Shown: positions 1 to 9,176 of the stretch, piece by piece
Layout: every line of letters starts with the position of its first letter
How positions within the stretch are numbered: the first letter of the stretch is position 1
Source of the DNA: Kiritimatiellia bacterium
GTDB lineage: Bacteria > Verrucomicrobiota > Kiritimatiellia > RFP12 > UBA1067
DNA length: 40,981 bases
NCBI GenBank assembly: GCA_017631385.1
Contig: JAGBTH010000044.1
Location: 1-40,981, forward strand
Reading direction: 5' to 3'
Translations under genes and position numbers: made by a program
Notes under the pieces: generated by a model
The model's database searches: none
What the model saw: only the letters and a program-made list of their open reading frames with translations
What the model was told of the DNA's origin: nothing

Positions 1-35
1 AATCATCTAGGAGATTCTGAAAGTAAACGCACGTC

Positions 36-51
36 CCCTCCCCGGGGAGGG
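36..51. repeat. 16-bp GC-rich perfect palindrome
   Basis: The sequence CCCTCCCCGGGGAGGG is a perfect palindrome in an otherwise AT-rich stretch. The whole 1-380 region has no credible gene. It holds this palindrome, the terminator-like hairpin at 99-131, a small TGCGCA/TGCGCA hairpin at 296-314 and a promoter. The role of the palindrome is not known. Confidence 0.5.
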
Positions 52-98
52 TAGAGGGAGAAATCTTGTACTCTTCTGTTATAGCTAATCTTTATGGG

Positions 99-131
99 TA
101 GTAAACGAACGTAATTTATTCGTTTACTTTT
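99..131. terminator. Rho-independent terminator-like hairpin
   Basis: AGTAAACGAA (100-109) pairs with TTCGTTTACT (119-128) as a 10-bp stem with a 9-nt loop, and a T run follows. It probably ends transcription of a gene lying to the left of the window and insulates the rfb genes. The T run is short, so efficiency is uncertain. Confidence 0.5.
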
Positions 132-323
132 GGAAACCACATGGGTAGCAGATGTACACTATCTAGGGTGTGCTAAACTTGACTTTAGAGAAGTAAAAAG
201 GTAAAATACAGTTGATAATATTAAGAATAATTATTGATAATGAGGTTAAATAAAAATAAAGATAAGATGCTAGAAAATAAAATGGAAATTGCGCTTGCGC
301 ATTCATTGTGCGCAGGGCGTGAG

Positions 324-351
324 TTGATATTTTGTCAGTGAATATTATAAC
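324..351 (+). promoter_or_regulatory. Possible sigma70 promoter for rfbCBA
   Basis: TTGATA (324-329) and TATAAC (346-351) are spaced by 16 bp. They would start transcription near 358, about 23 nt before the rfbC start and leaving the AAGGA ribosome-binding site in the leader. A second candidate pair (TTGATA 212-217, GATAAT 236-241, 18-bp spacer) lies upstream. This rests on motif matching only. Confidence 0.35.
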
Positions 352-380
352 GAAGATATAGAATATAATAAGGAATGATA

Positions 381-935
381 ATGGAAGTTTTTGATACAGA
401 GATTGCAGGTGTTAAGATTATTCATCCTAAGTTTCATAAGGATGGGCGAGGATATTTTGTTGAGTCGTATAATGCTGAAAAATATAAGGCTGCGGGGATA
501 TTGGCAGACTTTGTTCAAGATAATGAGAGTTTTTCCTCTAAGGGTGTTGTTCGCGGTCTTCATTGGCAGGCGGCACCGCATACTCAAGCTAAGTTGGTTA
601 GAGTTATTCGTGGTTCAGTTTTAGATGTAGCTATTGATATTCGTAAAGGTTCTCCAACATTCGGTAAATATGTAAGCGTAGTTTTGTCGGCTGAAAATGG
701 TAAACAATTTTATATTCCGCGTGGGTTCGCTCATGGGTTTATCGTCTTAGAAGATAATACGCTTTTTAGTTATAAGTGTGATAATTTTTATTGCCCATCA
801 GCTGACCGAGGACTTTATTTTAATGATCCAGCTTTAAATATTGATTGGCCAGAGCTTGGCGTTGAAATTACTCTTTCGGAAAAAGATAAAAAGCATCCGC
901 GCCTATCTGAAATAGATCCTTGGGAGGAGATATAA
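381..935 (+). CDS. rfbC: dTDP-4-dehydrorhamnose 3,5-epimerase
   Basis: This cytoplasmic cupin enzyme epimerises C3 and C5 of dTDP-4-keto-6-deoxyglucose in dTDP-L-rhamnose synthesis. The 184-residue protein has the family hallmarks: [20 protein letters not shown] with the catalytic His, the cupin segment PRGFAHGF, and the YKC region with the active-site Tyr. Length is normal for RmlC. There are ATG codons at 375 and 381; the AAGGA at 370-374 touches the first and stands 6 nt from the second, so 381 is preferred. The stop codon overlaps the rfbB start by one base (TAATG), which implies translational coupling. The products feed cell-surface polysaccharide. Confidence 0.95.
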   Translation: MEVFDTEIAGVKIIHPKFHKDGRGYFVESYNAEKYKAAGILADFVQDNESFSSKGVVRGLHWQAAPHTQAKLVRVIRGSVLDVAIDIRKGSPTFGKYVSVVLSAENGKQFYIPRGFAHGFIVLEDNTLFSYKCDNFYCPSADRGLYFNDPALNIDWPELGVEITLSEKDKKHPRLSEIDPWEEI

Positions 936-2029
936 TGAATTTGTATGCTAAAAGATGTATCGTTACGGGTGGCGCGGGCTTTATTGGTTCGGCGCTTGTT
1001 CGCCTTTTGATAAATGAGACTCAGGCGGAAGTGTTGGTAGTTGATAAATTAACTTACGCTGGCGTTCCCGAGTCGCTTAAAGAAGTTGGATTAGACTCTG
1101 AAACGTTATCATCTTCGAATCCACGTCTTCGTTTTCTTAAAGCTGATATTTGTGATCAAACTGAGATGGATAGGGCGTTTGATGAGCTTAAGCCTGATAC
1201 AATCTTTCATCTCGCTGCTGAATCGCATGTCGATCGTTCTATCGATGGTCCTGGCGAGTTTATTCGTACTAATGTTGTTGGTACGGCTACGTTATTACAA
1301 GCAGCTTTAAAATATTGGAAAAATCTTAGAGAAGAGGCTCGGTCAGCTTTTCGCTTTCAGCATATATCAACAGACGAAGTGTATGGGACGCTTGGAGAGA
1401 CGGGTTATTTTACAGAAAAAACTCCTTATAGCCCGCATTCTCCATATTCAGCGAGTAAGGCTTCAAGCGACCATTTAGTTCGTGCTTGGCATGATACATA
1501 CGGTTTACCGGTGCTCATAACGAATTGCTCGAATAACTATGGTCCGTATCACTTCCCAGAAAAGCTTATTCCGCTTATCATTTTAAATTGTCTTGATCGT
1601 AAGCCATTACCAGTTTATGGTAAAGGGGCTAATGTTCGTGATTGGCTTTATGTAGAGGATCATGCGCGGGCGCTCCTTTTAGTAAACGAAAAAGGTAAGT
1701 CGGGTGAAACTTATAATGTCGGTGGTCACAACGAGAGGACAAACTTAGAAGTTGTGAAAACTGTTTGCGCGATACTTGATGAATTAAGACCGCTTGAAAA
1801 TAATGAGAAATATGATTCTCTTATAACCTATGTAACTGATAGGCCTGGTCATGATTTAAGGTACGCGATCGATCCGAAGAAGCTTATGGATAATCTTGGG
1901 TGGAAACCGAAAGAGAATTTCGATACGGGAATAAGAAAGACTGTTCAGTGGTATCTTGACAATGAATGGTGGTGGGGTCCAATACACCGCGGCAAATATT
2001 GCGGTGAGCGACTTGGTATTGGGAAGTAA
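935..2029 (+). CDS. rfbB: dTDP-glucose 4,6-dehydratase
   Basis: This is an NAD-dependent extended short-chain dehydrogenase (RmlB) that converts dTDP-glucose to dTDP-4-keto-6-deoxyglucose. The 364-residue sequence shows the Rossmann motif GGAGFIGS near the N-terminus, the catalytic TDEVYG segment with its Asp-Glu pair, YSASKAS carrying the YxxxK dyad, and the substrate-binding [15 protein letters not shown] stretch. The start at 935 follows an excellent ribosome-binding site, GGGAGGAG at 922-929; an upstream in-frame TTG at 920 would overlap that site and is rejected. It is the middle gene of rfbCBA. The reductase rfbD is not in this window, so the end product (rhamnose or another 6-deoxyhexose) is inferred. 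Confidence 0.95.
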   Translation: MNLYAKRCIVTGGAGFIGSALVRLLINETQAEVLVVDKLTYAGVPESLKEVGLDSETLSSSNPRLRFLKADICDQTEMDRAFDELKPDTIFHLAAESHVDRSIDGPGEFIRTNVVGTATLLQAALKYWKNLREEARSAFRFQHISTDEVYGTLGETGYFTEKTPYSPHSPYSASKASSDHLVRAWHDTYGLPVLITNCSNNYGPYHFPEKLIPLIILNCLDRKPLPVYGKGANVRDWLYVEDHARALLLVNEKGKSGETYNVGGHNERTNLEVVKTVCAILDELRPLENNEKYDSLITYVTDRPGHDLRYAIDPKKLMDNLGWKPKENFDTGIRKTVQWYLDNEWWWGPIHRGKYCGERLGIGK

Positions 2030-2047
2030 CTACGATAGGAGAATATT

Positions 2048-2926
2048 ATGGCAAGAAAGGGTATAATATTAGCGGGAGGAGCAGGGACGCGCTTGCATCC
2101 TCTAACGCGAGTTGTGTCTAAACAACTATTGCCCGTATATGATAAGCCGATGATTTATTATCCGCTTTCAACGTTGATGCTCGCGGGTATTCGCGAGGTG
2201 CTTATTATTTCAACGCCTCAAGACTTGCCTAATTTTGAGCGTCTCTTAGGAGATGGCTCGAGTTTAGGTATGAAGTTTTCTTATAAAGTTCAGGAAGTGC
2301 CTAACGGGTTGGCGCAAGCGTTTGTCATAGGGCGAGAATTTATTGGTGATGATGAAGTGTGTCTGGTGCTTGGAGATAATATTTTTTATGGCGCTGATTT
2401 ACCTAAGTTGTTGAAAAAAGCATCAGAAGCGAAGGAAGCTACGGTTTTTGGATATAGAGTCAGCGATCCTGAACGATATGGCGTTGTAGAGTTTGATGCT
2501 AAAGGGCGTTCAATTTCATTGGAAGAAAAGCCGGTTAATCCAAAGTCTAATTATGCAGTCGTAGGACTTTATTTTTATCCCAATGATGTTGTTAAAAAGG
2601 CAGCGAGCCTTGAGCCTTCGGCGCGCGGCGAATATGAGATAACAGATCTAAATCGTATATATCTTGAAGAGGGGCGTCTTTCTGTAGTTCCAATGGGTCG
2701 AGGGTTCGCGTGGTTAGATACAGGAACTCATCAATCTTTAGCAGACGCAACAAACTTTGTGAGGGCTCTTATTGAGCGCCAGGGCTTACAGATATCATGT
2801 ATTGAAGAGATTGCTTGGTCTAAGGGTTGGATAGATGATAGCCAACTGAAGTTGTTAGCTAATACTTACGGAAAATCATCTTACGGGACGTATCTTTCAA
2901 ATCTTAAAATTGGAGGCGGTTACTAA
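2048..2926 (+). CDS. rfbA: Glucose-1-phosphate thymidylyltransferase
   Basis: RmlA makes dTDP-glucose from dTTP and glucose 1-phosphate, the first step of the dTDP-sugar pathway. The 292-residue protein has the nucleotidyltransferase signature [11 protein letters not shown] at the N-terminus, the [17 protein letters not shown] segment, the metal-binding LGDNIFYG, and the [15 protein letters not shown] region typical of RmlA. Length is typical for the family. An AGGAG motif precedes the ATG and only 18 nt separate it from rfbB, so the three rfb genes form one operon in the unusual order C-B-A. It is cytoplasmic. No neighbouring rfbD or glycosyltransferase follows; the next gene is an unrelated ATPase with its own promoter. 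Confidence 0.95.
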   Translation: MARKGIILAGGAGTRLHPLTRVVSKQLLPVYDKPMIYYPLSTLMLAGIREVLIISTPQDLPNFERLLGDGSSLGMKFSYKVQEVPNGLAQAFVIGREFIGDDEVCLVLGDNIFYGADLPKLLKKASEAKEATVFGYRVSDPERYGVVEFDAKGRSISLEEKPVNPKSNYAVVGLYFYPNDVVKKAASLEPSARGEYEITDLNRIYLEEGRLSVVPMGRGFAWLDTGTHQSLADATNFVRALIERQGLQISCIEEIAWSKGWIDDSQLKLLANTYGKSSYGTYLSNLKIGGGY

Positions 2927-3058
2927 ACTTAACTATCTTGCGCATCAAAGTTTATTTGGCTTATAGAATATTCTTTTTTAATCTAAAATTAGGCAGAAGA
3001 TCGTTGTTAGGCGGAGTTGACGAGAATTTAAGTTACGAATATTCTCGTTAGCATTTAC

Positions 3059-3088
3059 TTGAGTTTTCGTAAGTGTATGTGATATAAT
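3059..3088 (+). promoter_or_regulatory. Promoter placing the start point on the ATPase start codon
   Basis: TTGAGT (3059-3064), an 18-bp spacer and TATAAT (3083-3088) with an upstream TG (extended -10) are present. The last base of the -10 is 8 nt before the A of the ATG at 3096, so transcription should begin at or next to the start codon and give a leaderless mRNA. A second possible pair, TTGACG (3017-3022) and TATTCT (3040-3045), overlaps a 7-bp inverted repeat. Confidence 0.5.
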
Positions 3089-3095
3089 TTAAGGC

Positions 3096-4223
3096 ATGAA
3101 AAATCCTTTCAATTATCTTCAGTTTGCAACTGGTGACGGGTTTTACGATCGACATGAAATTCGTGCCGATCTACGATCGCGTTTTTTAAGCGGACAGACT
3201 AACGTGGTTCTTTATGGGCCTCGCCGCTACGGGAAAAGTTCGTTGGTGGCGGAACTGATGTCCGACCTTGAAAAAGAGGGAATTCTGTGCGTGTCCATTG
3301 ATGTGATGAAGACGCCGTCTATAGATCTTTTCGTTTCGGCTTATGTGTCAAAAGTATATAAAAAGTTTGCGCCTGTCAAATTTGAATTTAAACGCTTGGG
3401 TGAATTGCTTAAAAGTTTGCGTTTTAAGATGACAATCGGTGCCGACGGAGAACCTGGGTTTTCTATGGAAAGCGCACAGTCTCGAATTGAACCAGAGGCC
3501 TTGGAGGAAGTTTTTGATTTGCCGCATCGTCTTGTTCCAGCGAATAAGCGCGCCGTAATTGTGTTTGATGAGTTTCAAGAGGTCGAGGAACTTCTGCCTG
3601 ATGGACAGTTTGAACGAACGATGCGCGCGGTTATTCAGCACCATCGGAATGTATCGTATATTTTTCTTGGCAGCCGTTATCACATGTTGCGTCGGATGTT
3701 CGCTGACCGTAATCGTCCTTTCTACAAATCTGCAATCGCAATGATGCTCAATAAGCCGCCTTTTGAGGAGAGTTTGGATTTTGTAGTTTCCCGTTTTGAG
3801 AGTTGCGGTAAGACGATTTCGCGTCAGGTTGCAGGACTATTGGTGCAGAAAATCGATAATATACCGTATTATATTCAGCAGCTCGGTTTTGAAGTTTTTC
3901 GTTTGATTGACGATGCCAAGCGCAAGACTGTATCTTCTGACGATGTCGAGACTGCGTATCGGCTTCTTTCAGGTTTTAATCGAGATCAATACGAACAGTT
4001 GATGCTTACATTTTCCGGTGCACAGAAGAAACTTCTTATTGCACTAGCACATGAGCGTACACGGGAGTTTGATGATGACTATCGTTCGCGCTATCTGCTC
4101 GGAGCGTCCTCGACCGTCAATTCGGCAAAAAAGATTCTAATGGAATATGGTCACATTGAACGCATAGAAGATAAGTATTCTGTAGCAGATCCATATTTTG
4201 CCCGATATTTGAGAGGTGATTGA
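3096..4223 (+). CDS. AAA/STAND-type ATPase with C-terminal winged helix
   Basis: The 375-residue protein resembles the archaeal-type P-loop ATPases (COG1672-like, Orc/Cdc6-related STAND fold). It has a Walker A motif YGPRRYGKSSLV near residues 40-51 and a Walker B RAVIVFDEFQEV near 153-164. A sensor-like LGSRYHM follows, and the C-terminal third, with its STVNSAKKILMEYG segment, looks like a winged-helix domain. No membrane segment or signal peptide is visible. Such proteins are often orphan, mobile and of unknown substrate; some relate to DNA-binding or defence NTPases. It stands alone between two operons, with its own promoter and an apparently leaderless start. The function cannot be named from sequence. 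Confidence 0.75.
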   Translation: MKNPFNYLQFATGDGFYDRHEIRADLRSRFLSGQTNVVLYGPRRYGKSSLVAELMSDLEKEGILCVSIDVMKTPSIDLFVSAYVSKVYKKFAPVKFEFKRLGELLKSLRFKMTIGADGEPGFSMESAQSRIEPEALEEVFDLPHRLVPANKRAVIVFDEFQEVEELLPDGQFERTMRAVIQHHRNVSYIFLGSRYHMLRRMFADRNRPFYKSAIAMMLNKPPFEESLDFVVSRFESCGKTISRQVAGLLVQKIDNIPYYIQQLGFEVFRLIDDAKRKTVSSDDVETAYRLLSGFNRDQYEQLMLTFSGAQKKLLIALAHERTREFDDDYRSRYLLGASSTVNSAKKILMEYGHIERIEDKYSVADPYFARYLRGD

Positions 4224-4357
4224 GTTTGAAAAATCGGGTTAAATATCGTCCCGAAGGGACTGGTGCTCTGAGATGAGCTATAATTTTTTTTAAATTTTAT
4301 TTCATAATTTATGATTCATAAATATGAAATGAATTAAAGGGATTTAACGTTAATATT

Positions 4358-5779
4358 ATGAATAAACTATCATATAAAACATTAACAGAAACGGGGTTTG
4401 GTGGATATTTGCTTCGCGAGGCTCCGGAGAGAGTTCTGCAATTTGGAGAGGGGAATTTTCTTAGAGCGTTTGTAGATTATTTTATAGATATTCTCAATGA
4501 GAAGGCTGGCTTTAATGGTAAGGTTTGTCTCGTTCAGCCCATTCCTGGCGGTGATTTTATACGCGATGCGATAAATGCACAAGAAGGACTTTACACTCTT
4601 TATCTGCGCGGTTTCGAAAACGGTGGTGCCGTAAACCGCAAACGCGTAATCTCGTCTGTTTCGCGCTGCATTAATCCTTATGTAGATAATGCGGCGTTTT
4701 TGGATAATGCTAAAAATCCAGATTTGAGATTTATTGTTTCTAATACAACTGAAGCAGGTATTGCGTACGATAGCTCCTGTAAATTTGACGATGCTCCGGC
4801 GAATTCCTTTCCAGCTAAAATGACGCGCTTTCTTTATGAACGCTTTAAATTTTTTGGAAAGGAAAAAGGTAAAGGCTTTATCATTCTTTCGTGCGAACTG
4901 ATCGATAATAACGGGCGCGAACTTAAGAGATGTGTAAAGCTCCATGCGACCGATTGGAATTTAGGTGAGGAATTCTCTCGCTGGATAGATGAGGAAAATA
5001 TCTTTTGTTCAACGCTCGTTGATCGTATTGTAACCGGCTATCCGCGAGACGAAGCTAACTGTCTCAACGAGGAAAACGGCTACGAAGATAACGTAATAGA
5101 CACGGGTGAATGTTTTGGTTTTTGGGTCATTGAAGGCCCTAAGTCAATCGCCGATGAACTCGGATTAGCTAAAACCGATTTGCCGATTATTGTTGTTGAC
5201 GATCACACGCCTTATAAGCAGCGAAAGGTTCGTATTTTAAATGGGGCGCATACATCGTTCGTTCTTGGGGCTTACCTAAAAGGCTTTAATATTGTTCGTG
5301 ATTGCATGAATGATGAAGGTGTAAGGTCTTTTATGGAGGAGACGATTTACGCTGAGATTATTCCAACGTTGACGCTGCCCGAAAAGGAGCTTAAGGATTT
5401 CGCCACGTCTGTTACCGAGAGGTTTAAAAATCCCTTTATCAATCATAAGCTTCTTGATATTTCGCTCAATTCAGTTTCTAAATGGAAGGCGCGATGCTTG
5501 CCGAGTGTAAAAGCGTATTACGAAAAATTTGGTAAGTCGCCCAAGAATCTTTCCGCTTCCTTCCGTTCGCTCGTGGAGTTTTATTCACGCGGCGAAAAAT
5601 GGAACGCAGAAAGGACCGCCCTCGAGGCAAAGCGTGGCGATGAGACATATCTCATTCGTGACGATAAAAAGGTTCTCGAATGGTTCTTCGAAAACCGCAC
5701 GATGCCGCTTGAATCTCTCGTTACTAAATGCGCGGCGAATGTTGAATTTTGGGGCGAAGACATAAATATTTATCTCTAA
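4358..5779 (+). CDS. uxaB: Tagaturonate reductase (altronate oxidoreductase)
   Basis: UxaB reduces D-tagaturonate to D-altronate with NADH in galacturonate catabolism and belongs to the long-chain mannitol dehydrogenase family. The 473-residue protein begins with the family N-terminal domain (ERVLQFGEGNFLRAFVDYF, residues about 25-43). The catalytic-region signature KVRILNGAHTSFVLGAYLKG follows near residue 290, with the conserved Lys, Asn and His. Length agrees with UxaB, and the EENGYEDNVIDTGECFGFW segment favours UxaB over mannitol dehydrogenase. The start ATG has no strong ribosome-binding site. It is separated by 2 nt from uxaA, which performs the next step, so they form an operon. Galacturonate would come from pectin, matching the beta-helix protein at 22.5 kb. 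Confidence 0.9.
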   Translation: MNKLSYKTLTETGFGGYLLREAPERVLQFGEGNFLRAFVDYFIDILNEKAGFNGKVCLVQPIPGGDFIRDAINAQEGLYTLYLRGFENGGAVNRKRVISSVSRCINPYVDNAAFLDNAKNPDLRFIVSNTTEAGIAYDSSCKFDDAPANSFPAKMTRFLYERFKFFGKEKGKGFIILSCELIDNNGRELKRCVKLHATDWNLGEEFSRWIDEENIFCSTLVDRIVTGYPRDEANCLNEENGYEDNVIDTGECFGFWVIEGPKSIADELGLAKTDLPIIVVDDHTPYKQRKVRILNGAHTSFVLGAYLKGFNIVRDCMNDEGVRSFMEETIYAEIIPTLTLPEKELKDFATSVTERFKNPFINHKLLDISLNSVSKWKARCLPSVKAYYEKFGKSPKNLSASFRSLVEFYSRGEKWNAERTALEAKRGDETYLIRDDKKVLEWFFENRTMPLESLVTKCAANVEFWGEDINIYL

Positions 5780-5781
5780 TT

Positions 5782-7224
5782 ATGGACGCGATTAAAATTC
5801 ATTCCTCTGATAATGTCGAGGTGCTTTTGAAAAAGCGCGGCGATATATGTGCTGGTCACAAGGTAGCTCTTAACGACATTAAGACTGGCGAAAAAATCAT
5901 TAAATATGGCTTTCCTATTGGCGTTGCGTCTACCAATATTAAAAAAGGCGATTGGGTTCATGTTCATAATGTCAAAACGCTTTTGAATGAGACGGCCGAA
6001 TATTCTTATAATCCTCTTGTAGCTAATAAAACTGATGTTTCAAAATTAAAGCCTCTTACTTTTAAAGGTTATAGACGTGCGAATGGGAGCGTAGGAATAC
6101 GAAACGAAATCTGGATTGTCCCTGTTGTAGGTTGTGTTAATTCAATAGCCTCGCGTCTTGCCGCGCTTAACGCGTCGCTTGTTAAAGGCAACGTTGAAGG
6201 GCTTTATTCTTTTTCTCACCCCTACGGATGTTCGCAGACTGGGGCTGATCACGCACGTACGCGAAAGTTACTCGCGGCGCTCTGTCACCATCCGAATGCT
6301 GGTGGAGTATTGGTTTTACAACTCGGTTGCGAGAATATAACGCCTGAACAATTTCGCGCGGAATTAGGAGATGTGGATTCTTCTCGCATTAAGTTTCTAG
6401 TCTGTCAGGACGTAGAAGATGAAATCGCTGAGGGCTCGCGCCTATTAGCCGAAATTGCCGAAGCTATGGCTAACGATAAGCGCGAAGATGTTGATGTTTC
6501 GGAGCTCGTAATAGGGATGAAGTGCGGCGGATCTGATGGTCTATCTGGAATTACAGCTAATCCAGTTGTAGGTAGATTTAGCGATCTTCTAGTAGCTTTG
6601 GGCGGAACGACGATACTTACAGAAGTTCCCGAAATGTTTGGCGCGGAGCCGATACTGTTTAATCGCGCGTCAAGTTGGGAGGTTTTCGAGAAGGCTGCTA
6701 AAATAGTTTCGGATTTCAAAGATTATTTCATTTCGCATAATGAAGTCGTTTATGAAAATCCGAGTCCTGGTAATAAGGCGGGCGGAATAACGACTTTAGA
6801 GGATAAGAGCTGTGGATGTGTTCAAAAGGGCGGCAGTTCGCCTGTAGTTGACGCGATCGATTATGCTGAGAGGGTTGTATTAAAAGGTCTTAATATAATG
6901 TCTGGCCCCGGTAATGATTTAGTTTCGGCTACTGCTCTTACAGCTGCGGGCGCGCATATCGTTTTATTTACGACTGGTCGCGGAACGCCATTTGGCGCGC
7001 CAGCGCCTACTGTAAAAATTTCAACTAATAGCGCACTTTATACTAAAAAACGCAACTGGATAGATTTTAACGCTGGGACTCTCGCTGATGCTAATGAGAC
7101 GCTCGAAGAAGCTGGATTAAGGCTTTTAAATTATGTAATATTAGTAGCATCAGGCGAAAAGACGACCTCCGAAATAAATAACGCCCGTGAAATTGCAATT
7201 TTCAAAACAGGAGTAACATTATAA
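5782..7224 (+). CDS. uxaA: Altronate dehydratase
   Basis: UxaA dehydrates D-altronate to 2-keto-3-deoxygluconate, downstream of UxaB. The 480-residue protein is the fused form: an N-terminal SAF-type domain (residues about 1-75) followed by the large catalytic domain. Conserved motifs with metal-linked Cys are SHPYGCSQTG, LQLGCEN and GMKCGGSDGLSG, and the C-terminal part contains GRGTPFGAPAPTVKISTN. The ATG at 5782 is chosen because it lies 2 nt after the uxaB stop and begins the conserved MDAIKIHSSDNVEV; any longer reading would enter the uxaB gene. It is cytoplasmic. Genes for uronate isomerase and the KDG kinase and aldolase are not in the window. Confidence 0.92.
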   Translation: MDAIKIHSSDNVEVLLKKRGDICAGHKVALNDIKTGEKIIKYGFPIGVASTNIKKGDWVHVHNVKTLLNETAEYSYNPLVANKTDVSKLKPLTFKGYRRANGSVGIRNEIWIVPVVGCVNSIASRLAALNASLVKGNVEGLYSFSHPYGCSQTGADHARTRKLLAALCHHPNAGGVLVLQLGCENITPEQFRAELGDVDSSRIKFLVCQDVEDEIAEGSRLLAEIAEAMANDKREDVDVSELVIGMKCGGSDGLSGITANPVVGRFSDLLVALGGTTILTEVPEMFGAEPILFNRASSWEVFEKAAKIVSDFKDYFISHNEVVYENPSPGNKAGGITTLEDKSCGCVQKGGSSPVVDAIDYAERVVLKGLNIMSGPGNDLVSATALTAAGAHIVLFTTGRGTPFGAPAPTVKISTNSALYTKKRNWIDFNAGTLADANETLEEAGLRLLNYVILVASGEKTTSEINNAREIAIFKTGVTL

Positions 7225-7264
7225 AAGGTGGTTTAAAATAATGTTATAAGATTAGACTATGTGT

Positions 7265-7293
7265 TTGACTATTTATGAATTAGTGGATATAAT
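7265..7293 (+). promoter_or_regulatory. Near-consensus sigma70 promoter
   Basis: TTGACT (7265-7270) is followed by a 17-bp spacer and TATAAT (7288-7293). Transcription would begin near 7300, giving a leader of about 36 nt with AAGGAA before the phosphatase start at 7336. This is one of the best matched promoters in the window. Confidence 0.7.
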
Positions 7294-7335
7294 AATCAAA
7301 TTAATTCAATTTTAAAAATAAAATAAGGAATATAA

Positions 7336-8547
7336 ATGAAAAAGATTATATGTCTGGTGTTGTTTGGGTTTAATGCTATTGTTGCATTTTCGAGCTCTCT
7401 TAAGGTTGTCGCGCCTAGCGATGGAGCGATAATGCCAACTTTGACTGAATCTCAAAAGGCTTTTGTGACAATGCCGTTAAAGGATAGGCGTGAGAAGTTT
7501 CGTCAAAAGGAATATCGTTCGAATGTTCTCGCTAAACCGGCTGAAGTTGTAGAAGGTAAGGAGCGTAAAACGTGGTGGCCAAAAACTACTCGTCTTGAGT
7601 GGGAAGGTCCAGACGGCGCGGAATATACAGTAAAAGTTCTAGAGGCTTCTACTGGTAAACTCGCCTTCGAGAAAACTCTAAAAGAAAAATTTACTTATGT
7701 CGATAATCTTAAAATCGCTACAGATTACAAGTGGACTGTGACAGCTGGTAACGAAACTGTTTCGTCCTCTTTTAAAACTGAAGATGTACTTCCTCGTATT
7801 CTTAGATTCCCTGGGGTGCCCAATGTTCGTGATCTTGGCGGTTATATCGGTCTTAACGGTAAGCGTGTTAAACAAGGTCGTATTTATCGCTCTGCCGCTA
7901 TGAATGACCATCCGAAGCAAACTTTTTATACTAAAAAGGAGCTTTTTGATTTAGGTCGTCAGACCGAATGGGAGGCGGCTCAGACGAATAAGAATAAGAG
8001 AATCGTAAAGAGTACGACCATTGGTAAAACGCGTTTTGGTCAATCAACTCGCGATGAGATGTTAAAGTATCTTGGCTTTAAGACGGATATTGATTTAAGA
8101 AACAATTGGGAAACTTCATGTATGAAAAGCTCTCCGCTTGGTCCAACAGTTAATTGGGTTCATGCGTCGTACGCGGCTTATGGTGGTATTCATAGTAAAG
8201 GCGCTATAAAGAACTTTAAGAAAATCTTTAAGTTAATGCTCGAAGAAGAGAATTATCCTTTTATTCTCCATTGTTACGCTGGTCAAGATCGTACTGGAAC
8301 TCTTACTTATATACTCCTTGGTCTTTTAGGCGTAAATGACGATAATCTAAGTCTTGATTGGGAGGCTACAGGCTTTTGGAATCGCGGATCTAATTTTAGT
8401 CATAAGGGTTTTTACGACAATATTCCTAAGAGCTTTGTAAAACACGGTAAGGGAACATTCACATTGGAACGCGTCGAAAACTTTGTTAGAAAAGCCGGCT
8501 TTACAGACGAAGATATCGCCAAGTATCGCTCTCTAATGCTTGAGTAA
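7336..8547 (+). CDS. Secreted tyrosine/serine phosphatase-like protein
   Basis: The 403-residue protein starts with a signal peptide (KKIICLVLFGFNAIVAFS). A fibronectin-III-like beta domain follows at about residues 75-150. The C-terminal half is a cysteine-phosphatase domain of the bacterial SIW14/PTP-like type. It carries PGVPNVRDLGG, a common entry motif, and the P-loop HCYAGQDRTGT with the Cys and Arg of the CX5R signature. The predicted location is periplasmic or extracellular, so substrates might be phosphorylated sugars, phosphoinositides or phosphoproteins; none can be chosen from the sequence. It has its own promoter and is followed 17 nt later by an unknown membrane protein and then uppP. 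Confidence 0.8.
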   Translation: MKKIICLVLFGFNAIVAFSSSLKVVAPSDGAIMPTLTESQKAFVTMPLKDRREKFRQKEYRSNVLAKPAEVVEGKERKTWWPKTTRLEWEGPDGAEYTVKVLEASTGKLAFEKTLKEKFTYVDNLKIATDYKWTVTAGNETVSSSFKTEDVLPRILRFPGVPNVRDLGGYIGLNGKRVKQGRIYRSAAMNDHPKQTFYTKKELFDLGRQTEWEAAQTNKNKRIVKSTTIGKTRFGQSTRDEMLKYLGFKTDIDLRNNWETSCMKSSPLGPTVNWVHASYAAYGGIHSKGAIKNFKKIFKLMLEEENYPFILHCYAGQDRTGTLTYILLGLLGVNDDNLSLDWEATGFWNRGSNFSHKGFYDNIPKSFVKHGKGTFTLERVENFVRKAGFTDEDIAKYRSLMLE

Positions 8548-8564
8548 TATGATGTAATTATCCT

Positions 8565-9161
8565 ATGGATCTAATTCCAATAATTGAAGTCCGAGGAAAA
8601 AAGGCCCCGCTGTTCATGGCGATATTATTGTCATGTTTAAGGGTCGAATTATCGTCTATTTCGCTTAAGGCTTTAAATTTTGAAACAGAGCGCCTTTTTA
8701 TGCGAATTCGTAATGTCATCGCGATGAGTGGTGAGTGTAATACTGCATTGTCAGATTGTGCTAATTGTGAATGGGAAGTTCGAAGTCGGGATAATATTTT
8801 AGCGAAAGTTAAAATTTTTAATACTCCTGATTTAGATGATGTTTCATTTTCTGTTCCTGGTGATATAGAATTAGAGTCTAAGTTAAGTCGCCTACTTAAA
8901 ACTACCCATGGCTCATTGGTAAAGACGACTGATGGGCTGTATCAAGTCGCGCCTCTTTATGCACAAAATGTTCGAGATATAATTACTGATTGTTTTTCTG
9001 GTATTGACCTTGGCGATAATTTGTCTAAGGTATGTGCTAGTTCTGTAGATGAAGAGGTAATGAAAGTTAGTTTTGGCGCTAAGTTTTGCCTCTTTATGTT
9101 TATTTTTTTTGTGCCTTTAATGTGCTTACTCTGGAAGATTTATAAGGATAAATTATTTTAA
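8565..9161 (+). CDS. Unknown protein with C-terminal membrane segment
   Basis: I do not recognise this 198-residue protein. The N-terminal third is mildly hydrophobic (PLFMAILLSCLRVELSSISL), the middle is polar and contains a Cys pair in ECNTALSDCANCEW, and the C-terminus has one clear membrane helix (KFCLFMFIFFVPLMCLLW) followed by basic residues KIYKDK. This layout resembles a tail-anchored or periplasm-facing protein. No catalytic motif is visible. No ribosome-binding site stands before the ATG at 8565, but the gene is tightly spaced between the phosphatase and uppP (17 and 15 nt), so it is probably expressed from the same transcript. Confidence 0.6.
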   Translation: MDLIPIIEVRGKKAPLFMAILLSCLRVELSSISLKALNFETERLFMRIRNVIAMSGECNTALSDCANCEWEVRSRDNILAKVKIFNTPDLDDVSFSVPGDIELESKLSRLLKTTHGSLVKTTDGLYQVAPLYAQNVRDIITDCFSGIDLGDNLSKVCASSVDEEVMKVSFGAKFCLFMFIFFVPLMCLLWKIYKDKLF

Positions 9162-9176
9162 AAAGATTAATCTGAT

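Noticed and set aside
4382-4945. A 187-codon minus-strand frame
   Set aside because: Entirely opposite uxaB, which has strong family motifs.
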